7,501 nt of DNA, from assembly GCA_017992485.1 (NCBI GenBank), contig JAGOOL010000011.1, forward strand, positions 1 through 7,501, in the 5' to 3' direction. Each line of letters starts with the position of its first letter. The stretch's first letter is position 1. The position numbers and the translations under genes are program-made. This DNA comes from Minisyncoccota bacterium (GTDB taxonomy: Bacteria > Patescibacteriota > Minisyncoccia > Phycocordibacterales > UBA9973). The notes below the pieces were generated by a model, which ran no database searches, had not been told where the DNA came from, and saw nothing but the letters and a program-made list of their open reading frames with translations. Positions 1 through 5,555 of this stretch are shown one piece after another.

Positions 1-117
1 GTTCGTGCCTACCATCGCGTCATGCGAGTGGCGAGAACAATTGCTGACATCGACAACATAGAAGACATTCAAGAAAAACATATTCTCGAAGCACTTCAGT
101 ATCGGCCGAAAATATAA
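1..117 (+). CDS. comM: ComM/YifB family Mg-chelatase-like AAA+ ATPase, C-terminal end (partial)
   Basis: This is the 3' end of a gene that begins before the window. Frame 1 is open from base 1 to a TAA at 115-117 and encodes 38 residues. They contain RAYHRVMRVARTIAD, then an acidic stretch, I-Q-E-K-H-I, and the ending EALQYRP. This is the signature of the C-terminal Mg_chelatase_C domain of ComM/YifB proteins, where S-x-R-A-Y-H-R-[VI]-x-[KR]-V-A-R-T-I-A-D-L and H-[IL]-x-E-A-[LI]-x-Y-R are typical. In well-studied bacteria ComM is a hexameric branch-migration helicase that helps integrate incoming DNA during natural transformation. That role is carried over from the family. The ATPase core lies outside the window, so Walker motifs cannot be checked. 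The gene converges on the M23 peptidase gene, 35 bp away, and shares its terminator. Family assignment is firm; the symbol is by family. Confidence 0.85.
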   Translation, partial: VRAYHRVMRVARTIADIDNIEDIQEKHILEALQYRPKI

Positions 118-129
118 TTTGAAATAAAA

Positions 130-157
130 AATAAAATCCCCAATTGGGGATTTTATT
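130..157. terminator. Bidirectional intrinsic terminator between convergent genes
   Basis: The 28 bases form one perfect palindrome: 12-bp arms at 130-141 and 146-157 around an AATT centre (142-145). The core is TCCCC/GGGGA and the outer arms are A/T-rich. Read on the + strand, the 3' arm ends in ATTTTATT; read on the - strand, the A-rich stretch at 122-136 becomes the U-rich tail. It therefore fits termination of the ComM gene from the left and of the peptidase gene from the right. The peptidase stop codon (complement of 153-155) lies inside the hairpin. The U tracts are interrupted, which is the main uncertainty. Confidence 0.8.
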
Positions 158-1397
158 CGCACGTCTTGAAACAGTTATTTGTTGCACCACGAACTTCGTA
201 GTGAACATGGGGACCAGTCGAGCGACCGGTTGAACCGACGAGACCGATAGTTTCACCTTGAGTTACAACATCGCCAACCTTCGCAATTGTTTTGGACATA
301 TGGGCATAGAGTGTCTGTACACCATCGGAATGTTCGATAACAACATAGCTACCGTAACCGCCATTGTAACCACCTGACTTAACGAGAATAACAGTACCTG
401 TCTGTGCGGCCATAATTGGAGTACCAACTGGAGCAGCAAGGTCGACTGCGTATTTATCGTGGACGTCTTGTGACTTGCGACCGACACCTTCGGCGAGCGG
501 GCGAATGAAGCCAACACTACTGCCGGTATTTTTTGTCGGACGAACAAGAGTACCGTGAACGAGATTGCCGAGATCTTCAACTGGAGTCGCAACCGCACCC
601 GGAGTAATTGTTGGAGTAGCGGGAGCAATCGCAACCTTTGGAGTAGCTGTTTTGGAAGTAGTCGTTGTTTTTGGAGTAGTCGTTTTGGCTGTTGCCGAAG
701 CCGTCGCTGTAACAGGGGAAAGCTCAGCGCCAGGGACAATAATCTTCACACCGGCGATAAGGCTAGCATTGGTAATATCATTGAATTCCTTAATATCATT
801 TATCTCCGCACCGTACCGCTTGGCAATACTATCTATAGTGTCACCGCGACGGACCGTATACTGAATACCAGAAACCGGAAGAATGGTGAGTGTTTCGCCG
901 ATCTTGAGCGTTTGCTTACGATCGAGGTTGTTTGCCCATACTATAGTATTGATAGAAACACCATTTTTGTCAGCAATAGCTGAGATTGTGTCACCACTCT
1001 TAACTGTGTAGGTTCGAATGGTCGCTTCGCCTTCATGATCTACCTGAACGTCTGGATTCTCGTCTGTTGCTTCCGCTCCGGCATCAGCAGCAAGGGGCGT
1101 GGCGTCTCCGATTGGTGTAGTTGTAGAGATAAGCGCAGATTCATCAGTGATGACATCTTGGCCTCCCTGACCATTGAGAGTAGGAGAGAAGACAACTTCG
1201 AGGATTCTCATCTTCTGAATTGTCGGGACATTCTCAGCTTGAGTCTTGCCCGAAGCAGTAGAGAATAGTGAAAAGACTCCGGCATCTGCGTGGCCAGCAC
1301 CAAAGGTCGAGGCCAGGAGAATAACAGCGAGGGGGATTATACCTACTGATTTCCTAAAGCGTCTTATAAATGAAGGGTTTTTTGACGAACCGGACAT
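153..1397 (-). CDS. Exported LysM-LysM-M23 family cell-wall peptidase
   Basis: This 414-aa protein is predicted to bind peptidoglycan and cleave its cross-linking peptides outside the cytoplasmic membrane. Residues 11-17 are basic and are followed by a hydrophobic segment (about 18-36, with IIPLAVILLAS), so it is exported by signal peptide or N-terminal anchor. No lipobox Cys is seen. LysM domains lie at about 129-174 (YTVKSGDTISAIA...ILPV) and 179-222 (YTVRRGDTIDSIA...IIVPG). A Thr/Ala/Pro/Lys linker follows (about 224-272), then the M23 domain (about 309-404). Metal and catalytic candidates are H313 and D319 in HDKYAVD, H366 in LYAHMS, and H397/H399 in GPHVHYEVR. The first pair is spaced H-x5-D rather than the common H-x3-D, a variant I recall from Patescibacteria. 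The protein ends with two Cys (C409, C413). The ATG at 1397 is the only suitable start (the next Met is residue 63), and no Shine-Dalgarno precedes it. The domain calls are firm; bond specificity is unknown. Confidence 0.93.
   Translation of the reverse strand: MSGSSKNPSFIRRFRKSVGIIPLAVILLASTFGAGHADAGVFSLFSTASGKTQAENVPTIQKMRILEVVFSPTLNGQGGQDVITDESALISTTTPIGDATPLAADAGAEATDENPDVQVDHEGEATIRTYTVKSGDTISAIADKNGVSINTIVWANNLDRKQTLKIGETLTILPVSGIQYTVRRGDTIDSIAKRYGAEINDIKEFNDITNASLIAGVKIIVPGAELSPVTATASATAKTTTPKTTTTSKTATPKVAIAPATPTITPGAVATPVEDLGNLVHGTLVRPTKNTGSSVGFIRPLAEGVGRKSQDVHDKYAVDLAAPVGTPIMAAQTGTVILVKSGGYNGGYGSYVVIEHSDGVQTLYAHMSKTIAKVGDVVTQGETIGLVGSTGRSTGPHVHYEVRGATNNCFKTCE
601..690 (-). repeat. 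Imperfect short repeats encoding the Thr/Ala/Pro/Lys linker
   Basis: On the + strand, TTGGAGTAG occurs at 611-619, 638-646 and 671-679, with a near copy (TTGGAAGTAG) at 652-661. On the coding strand these read as CTACTCCAA units and encode the T-P-K / T-S-K runs of the linker between the second LysM and the M23 domain. The repeats are irregularly spaced (14-27 bp), so they look like low-complexity linker DNA that can slip in length, not a regulatory array. Confidence 0.6.
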
Positions 1398-1428
1398 TTT
1401 TTGTTGTGAGGGTAAAATAAGCCTAGTT

Positions 1429-1434
1429 ATTGTA
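1429..1434 (-). promoter_or_regulatory. Candidate -10 element for the M23 peptidase gene
   Basis: On the - strand this reads TACAAT, five of six matches to TATAAT. It ends 32 nt before the A of the peptidase ATG, predicting a leader of roughly 25 nt. At a 17-nt spacer the -35 position reads TTATAG, which is weak, and there is no TG for an extended -10. The 11 bases TACAATAACTA that start here are identical to those at the giant gene's promoter (1718-1728, + strand). The predicted leader has no recognisable Shine-Dalgarno. Confidence 0.4.
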
Positions 1435-1543
1435 TCCCATGTGCTTGTTGCCTATAAAGGAACGCAGAGAGTCCGACCGGACATGCTCAATGCATACAAG
1501 GCATAGGATATAAGGGTTTTTCGGGAGAGTCTGAAAAAAGCGT

Positions 1544-1549
1544 TATAAT
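1544..1549 (+). promoter_or_regulatory. Exact TATAAT hexamer in the intergenic region (weak promoter candidate)
   Basis: TATAAT matches the -10 consensus exactly, but at a 17-nt spacer the -35 position is TCGGGA and there is no extended -10 TG. If used, the start would be near 1556. The transcript could cover the 15-codon frame at 1598-1645 and read into the giant gene, giving it a longer alternative leader. The region is A/T-rich, so a chance match is quite possible. Confidence 0.2.
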
Positions 1550-1695
1550 ATAAGGCTTTTATGCAACCGTAATCAACGTCGATACTGAGGTAAAGATATG
1601 GTAACCCGCCAAAAAACTGGAGTCAATGGGGTATATGTGGTGTAATTTTTTTGACATAGTGGCCGAAAATTTGCGGAATATCAACAGATTAGATT

Positions 1696-1715
1696 AAGCC
1701 TTTGAATAAAGGCTT
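1696..1715. repeat. Perfect 8-bp inverted repeat next to the giant-gene promoter
   Basis: AAGCCTTT (1696-1703) and AAAGGCTT (1708-1715) are perfect complements around GAAT. The right arm ends on the T that begins the extended -10 (TGC at 1715-1717), so a protein bound here would overlap the -35/extended -10 region. No T run follows the stem, so it is a poor terminator. An operator is the best reading. The half-site resembles the AAGG(C/G)TTT motifs at 1514 and 1553. Confidence 0.4.
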
Positions 1716-1723
1716 GCTACAAT
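1715..1723 (+). promoter_or_regulatory. Extended -10 promoter of the giant-protein gene, predicting a leaderless mRNA
   Basis: TGCTACAAT matches the extended -10 pattern TGnTATAAT at all but one defined position. No -35 is seen (TAAGCC at a 17-nt spacer), as extended -10 promoters allow. The last T lies 7 nt before the A of the ATG at 1730, which is where transcription normally begins, so the message would start at or within a base of the start codon. The same arrangement precedes the helicase gene. Confidence 0.6.
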
Positions 1724-1729
1724 AACTAC

Positions 1730-4700
1730 ATGTCATTAGAACAAAATGCTCCCAACCAAAAAAAAGAAGAAAACACACCAAAAGAGGAAGGTCTATACGT
1801 CGGAGTAGAGCAAGTTGAAATCAACAAGGGACGTGTCCAGGAACTTATGGATAATGGAACCCCAAAAGCGAAGGCCATGGAAATCGCCAAATCTGAAGCC
1901 ATTGAGGAATCAAAGACAAACAAGGTAAAGGCACCGGCTCAGGCTCCGACTGAACCAACTATCCAAAAGAAGGTTGTTTTCAATAACGACAAGCCTTTTG
2001 AATCCTCTCCTGAGAGAATCCAGGAACTTATGGAGGAAGGTTACTCCGAAGGTCGCGCTGAAGACACAGCCAAGAGAGAAGCACTTGAAGCTTATTTGGC
2101 TAAAATGGAGGCATCAACTGAAGCTCTTGCTCAAAAAGAAAAGGATAAGAACGCCATCGTCAACGACATCGACAACGTCCTAGCAAAAGCAAAACAAAAC
2201 CGTGAGAAACGAGAATCGAACGGGGAGAAGACTGTCGCTGAAGATGTGCAAGACCAAGTTCAGGAAATTAAAGACGCACGGGCAGCCAAAAACAAAACAG
2301 AAGGTGGCATGACTCAAGAAGGTGCAACTCAAGAAAAAAAGCCTGCAGCAACTTCTGCCGAAGCGGAAAAGAGTAACAACGAAGTTCCTCCACTCAAACT
2401 TGAAGGTGAGACACTCTCTATCAACGGAAAGACATATAAGATCGAGGGAGTAACTGAAGACGCACAAGGAAATAAAACGTATAAGGCTCGAAACATGCAG
2501 CCTGGTTTGTCTGATGCGGAAAAGATCGAAACATTTAATGAACAAACTGTTCGCAATAGTGCAGAAGAACGACGAGAAGAAATGTGGGCGGACTACAAGA
2601 TCCGTTTCAATTTTGATGATGAAGATATAAAAAACTTAGAAAAGAATCCGGCCTACGAAAAGCTATCACTTGGCCAGCGCCAGTTTGTCCTCCAAACACT
2701 TACATCTGCAACTCTTGAAAAAGTGGACGAAATCGCAGCAGAGAAATTTGAAGCAAATCGCCAGAAAAAAGGTATCTTCGGCAAACTTGGTGACGGTATC
2801 TTCAAACACACTCGAATGACAAAAGCGAAGACTGAAGTTTTCAAAGATATGCGGGCAGGCGGTGTCGAGAAATTTGAAGACGACCTCGGCGCAATTATCT
2901 CTCGCGTCGCGATCATGGGTGTCCCCATGATCGAAAACGAAAAGGGCGAAGTTGAAGTGCAGTACTCAAGCCAGTTCGGTGAATACGTCAAAAAAACTCC
3001 CGAAGCTGAACACGCACAACGCGCTTTCGACCAAGCCGCAACAGCCTTCCAAAAAATTCCTCCACACTGGGAAACACCAACAGCAAGTTGGAAGCAGCAA
3101 GCTCAAGCCAAAAAAGCGAGAGAAGTCTACGAGGCTGCACGACAAGGCTATTTCAATAACTACGCACCCAAAAAAGCAAAAAAAGAATATCCAAACTTTT
3201 TAGCTGAATCAACACTCGTTGACTCAAAGATCGAACTCAACCGCATGATGAATGCAAATCCTGAGAATGAACGCGTCATTAATGATCTTTATAAATCAAA
3301 CGACCACAAACCACTCAACTGGCTTGGAGATATTAAACACGACCTCGTTAATCGAGATCAAAAAGGGTACTACTTTGCTGGTGGTTTTGCAGCGCGAAGC
3401 CTGGCTAAAGGTTTCGACTGGTTACACCTCGGACTAACGACAACACTTGCTGGTACAGTCGGTGGTATTCGTGGATACGGCCGCGCTCGCCAACAGGTAC
3501 GCGATGAGGAAATGACCCTTCGACGTGGTGGAACAAAAGAAATCAAAAATAAAAAAACTGGTGAAGTTCTCCGCGAAGAACAAATGTATAGAGTCGAGGC
3601 GCGAACTGAAGACGCGGGACACAACAGCTACATTGATAAGATGAATGACATCATTAAGAAGATGGAAAAAGCTGATTCAGAGGGTCGCCCACAGGACGCA
3701 GCTTTTTACAAAACTATGCTCGACAATCGAATGAATCACGCTCTCGATCGTGCAAGTAAAGGAAAGATGACTTTCGGCAATAAGGATGTTCGCATCGGCA
3801 ACCAAGCCGCATTCGTCACAGCAATCGCTCGTGGAAAAGCATATAGTGGTGCGGCTGATCCTGAAGCTCTCCGAAACTGGTCTACAAGACTCGAAGGATT
3901 GATGGGTAAAGTAAAAGGTGCAAACGCGACTGAAGATAAACGAAAGAGAGATGAGCAGAAAAAATTCGTCTTAACTAATACACTTAAAAGTGCTGCAATT
4001 GGTGCAGGACTTGGAGCAGCAGGTTATTTGGCGAGAGAAACACTAGCACAGCTTAACGATGCAGGTGCGTTCGACGGCTGGTTCAGTGATGCACCACACG
4101 CAGATTCTGGAGACCTCACTGACAATGCGTATGCCCCAGATAAAACATATGTAGATGTAGATGATCCAGAGCCGGTTATTTGGGCTCCGGAAGACCAGAC
4201 AAAAGTAATCGACGTACCAACAAGCCCGCACGAAACTATTTCAATCAACGACGATGCGTATATTCGAAAAGGTGAAGGTATCGAACACGCACTCCGCCGA
4301 CAGATTGAACACAATCCTGATATAGCAAAGTCACTCGGTTGGAAAGAGGGGGATGACATCCGAGAATTCTCCGGCAAGGCTGCTCACAAACTTGCAATCA
4401 AGGATGGTTACATCGACCAAGCAACAGGTAAGGAGGTTCGTGTAAACTACATGGGCGAGAAGACAACATTCTATGAGATCAAGACACACGCAGACGGCCA
4501 GATTCATGTCGATGAAGGTCGCGGCACACAGTACACAGAGAATGAAGCCTTCGACAAGAACGATCGCTACTCGATGTTTGAGAGACAGCAAGAACACGGA
4601 CAAGACTATGAATATATTCACCAGAACGGGGAAGTACACACGATAAATCACAAAGATCTCGTTGGTCCAACAGATGGAACTGACAAAGGAATGGAGTACG

Positions 4701-5473
4701 AGAAAAATGTTGCCAAAGTAAAGCCACTCCCTGTAACCGGAGTACCTGGAGAAAATGAAGTACAGCCGGTTGCCGCTCGTTCCCATCCAGGTAAATCACT
4801 CACTAGTGGGGGAGAGGAAGATGCTCGTGGTGTACGAGGAAAGAGAATCAACCAATCTTCGGTTTCATCAAGTCGATCAGAGAGTACTGTATCAGTCGGG
4901 AACAGAGAGCATAGTCCAAACTCTCGTCTTCGATTCGGCGGACAAAATGGTGTAAACAGAGAAGACTACACTCTCGGACAAGATGGACTCAAACGCTCTG
5001 CAAATGGCACATACATCCGAACAGTAAAAGTTCATGGCCAAGAATTCTCATACGATACAAATAGCACAAATGAGATTAATGCCTTCGATGGAAAAGTAAA
5101 TCGTAACTACAACAAACTCCTCAAAAATGTATTTCCTTCTGGTGAAGACAATTTTGGAAACGCAAATGTCGATGACAAAGTTGAGAAAATGCTTAAGACA
5201 CATCTTGCTGAAGATGACATCGTTGGGAAAGCTGCTCCAGGTGCTGACCTCAATACACAGCATTACTACAACGTCATCAACAAGATCCACATCGAATCAG
5301 GACTTGAACCACGCGAAGGACAGCCAACTGGTGCATACCTCAAAGAAGCTCTTCAGAAAATGCACAACGATGACATAAAGATCAATAAATTTGTTAATCA
5401 AATTGTTGCGGATGAAAAAGAAATAGGTATTCCGAAAGTAAAGAAGGTGAATACTGACGATGTCTACAACTAA
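1730..5473 (+). CDS. Giant cysteine-free membrane protein of unknown function with LysM-like C-terminal domain
   Basis: I do not recognise a named family. The 1247 residues contain no cysteine. Residues 1-220 are charged, Lys/Glu/Ala-rich and probably helical, with a duplicated motif R-[VI]-Q-E-L-M-x-x-G at 35-60 and 96-121, somewhat UBA-like. Residues 225-500 look folded and helical. A Gly/Ala-rich hydrophobic stretch (about 549-583) is followed by RGYGRARQQ, and a second (about 748-769, with AAIGAGLGAAGYLA) follows the basic run KRKRDEQKK. By the positive-inside rule this suggests an inside N-terminus, outside C-terminus and a hairpin or monotopic first segment. Residues 838-930 (RKGEGIEHALRRQI...GKAAHKLAIKDGYID...) recall a LysM-like module I remember from large Patescibacteria proteins. 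A Ser/Gly/Arg-rich linker (about 1015-1075) leads to a last domain (about 1088-1235). The ATG is the first possible start: the in-frame TGA at 1703-1705 precedes it with no start codon between. It is followed by its own terminator. An envelope or surface role is inference. Confidence 0.9.
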   Translation: MSLEQNAPNQKKEENTPKEEGLYVGVEQVEINKGRVQELMDNGTPKAKAMEIAKSEAIEESKTNKVKAPAQAPTEPTIQKKVVFNNDKPFESSPERIQELMEEGYSEGRAEDTAKREALEAYLAKMEASTEALAQKEKDKNAIVNDIDNVLAKAKQNREKRESNGEKTVAEDVQDQVQEIKDARAAKNKTEGGMTQEGATQEKKPAATSAEAEKSNNEVPPLKLEGETLSINGKTYKIEGVTEDAQGNKTYKARNMQPGLSDAEKIETFNEQTVRNSAEERREEMWADYKIRFNFDDEDIKNLEKNPAYEKLSLGQRQFVLQTLTSATLEKVDEIAAEKFEANRQKKGIFGKLGDGIFKHTRMTKAKTEVFKDMRAGGVEKFEDDLGAIISRVAIMGVPMIENEKGEVEVQYSSQFGEYVKKTPEAEHAQRAFDQAATAFQKIPPHWETPTASWKQQAQAKKAREVYEAARQGYFNNYAPKKAKKEYPNFLAESTLVDSKIELNRMMNANPENERVINDLYKSNDHKPLNWLGDIKHDLVNRDQKGYYFAGGFAARSLAKGFDWLHLGLTTTLAGTVGGIRGYGRARQQVRDEEMTLRRGGTKEIKNKKTGEVLREEQMYRVEARTEDAGHNSYIDKMNDIIKKMEKADSEGRPQDAAFYKTMLDNRMNHALDRASKGKMTFGNKDVRIGNQAAFVTAIARGKAYSGAADPEALRNWSTRLEGLMGKVKGANATEDKRKRDEQKKFVLTNTLKSAAIGAGLGAAGYLARETLAQLNDAGAFDGWFSDAPHADSGDLTDNAYAPDKTYVDVDDPEPVIWAPEDQTKVIDVPTSPHETISINDDAYIRKGEGIEHALRRQIEHNPDIAKSLGWKEGDDIREFSGKAAHKLAIKDGYIDQATGKEVRVNYMGEKTTFYEIKTHADGQIHVDEGRGTQYTENEAFDKNDRYSMFERQQEHGQDYEYIHQNGEVHTINHKDLVGPTDGTDKGMEYEKNVAKVKPLPVTGVPGENEVQPVAARSHPGKSLTSGGEEDARGVRGKRINQSSVSSSRSESTVSVGNREHSPNSRLRFGGQNGVNREDYTLGQDGLKRSANGTYIRTVKVHGQEFSYDTNSTNEINAFDGKVNRNYNKLLKNVFPSGEDNFGNANVDDKVEKMLKTHLAEDDIVGKAAPGADLNTQHYYNVINKIHIESGLEPREGQPTGAYLKEALQKMHNDDIKINKFVNQIVADEKEIGIPKVKKVNTDDVYN
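1832..2092 (+). repeat. Intragenic duplication of a 26-residue motif
   Basis: Codons 35-60 (1832-1909) and 96-121 (2015-2092) of the giant gene encode two copies of a helical motif, 61 residues apart, with 12 of 26 residues identical (R, Q-E-L-M, G, A, A-K, E-A, E). The DNA keeps a 16-base identical stretch, TCCAGGAACTTATGGA, at 1836-1851 and 2019-2034. The copies flank a Pro/Ala/Lys-rich linker. The pattern x-x-[IV]-x-x-L-M-x-x-G-[YT] recalls UBA-type three-helix folds; that is only a resemblance. Confidence 0.7.
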
Positions 5474-5484
5474 ATAGCTTATTT

Positions 5485-5519
5485 ACAAAAGCCAGAATCA
5501 TCTGGCTTTTGTTATTTTT
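5485..5519 (+). terminator. Intrinsic terminator after the giant-protein gene
   Basis: A perfect 12-bp stem, ACAAAAGCCAGA (5485-5496) with TCTGGCTTTTGT (5501-5512), encloses the 4-base loop ATCA and is followed by TATTTTT (5513-5519). It starts 12 bp after the giant gene's TAA. It should separate that gene from the helicase, whose own promoter begins about 22 bp later. Confidence 0.9.
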
Positions 5520-5540
5520 AGAAAGGATTAGCAAGTAATT

Positions 5541-5549
5541 TGCTATAGT
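5541..5549 (+). promoter_or_regulatory. Extended -10 promoter of the helicase gene, predicting a leaderless mRNA
   Basis: TGCTATAGT fits TGnTATAAT with a single mismatch. No -35 is seen at 16-18 nt. The last T is 7 nt before the A of the ATG at 5556, so the predicted start point coincides with the start codon. There is no room for a Shine-Dalgarno within such a message, and none is seen in the 15 bases before the ATG. Confidence 0.65.
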
Positions 5550-5555
5550 GTCTCC

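Larger units (their letters stand above)
1398..1729. other. Divergent intergenic region between the peptidase and giant-protein genes
   Basis: The 332 bp hold no convincing gene or tRNA. Visible elements: the candidate peptidase -10 (1429-1434, -); a small dyad GTCCG-AC-CGGAC (1471-1482); two near-identical 13-mers, ATATAAGGGTTTT (1508-1520) and ATATAAGGCTTTT (1548-1560), 40 bp apart; an exact TATAAT (1544-1549, +) with no good -35; and a perfect -35-like TTGACA (1651-1656, +) with no good -10 at 16-19 nt. A 15-codon frame (1598-1645, +) starts with ATG, has GAGG at 1587-1590 as a possible ribosome binding site, and ends at a TAA directly followed by seven T. It could be a leader peptide or chance. 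At the right end are the inverted repeat at 1696-1715 and the extended -10 of the giant gene. Confidence 0.6.

Noticed and set aside
20..256. 78-codon open frame on the - strand across the ComM end and peptidase end
   Set aside because: It lies antisense to the ComM C-terminus and across the terminator, and its protein resembles nothing coherent.
601..690. Possible CRISPR-like or regulatory repeat array
   Set aside because: The repeats are short, irregularly spaced and in frame with a Thr/Pro/Lys linker, with no uniform spacers.
1471..1482. Small dyad GTCCG-AC-CGGAC as an operator or terminator
   Set aside because: Only 5 bp arms and no T run; too short to call beyond noting it in the intergenic region.
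263..1506. Several open frames of 77-158 codons overlapping the peptidase gene on both strands (such as 555-983, 565-864 and 1246-1506 on +, 263-739 on -)
   Set aside because: All lie within or across the well-supported LysM-M23 gene in other frames, and their translations are low-complexity shadows of it.
1651..1656. Perfect -35-like TTGACA upstream of the giant gene
   Set aside because: At 16-19 nt spacers the -10 positions match TATAAT at only one to three bases, and the good -10 at 1718 is far too distant, so I do not call a promoter from it.
4331..4799. Antisense frames (151 and 106 codons) opposite the C-terminal part of the giant gene
   Set aside because: The + strand frame is continuous with consistent domain structure. 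The antisense proteins are Val/Leu/Cys-rich shadows of Asn/Asp/Lys codons and overlap each other.
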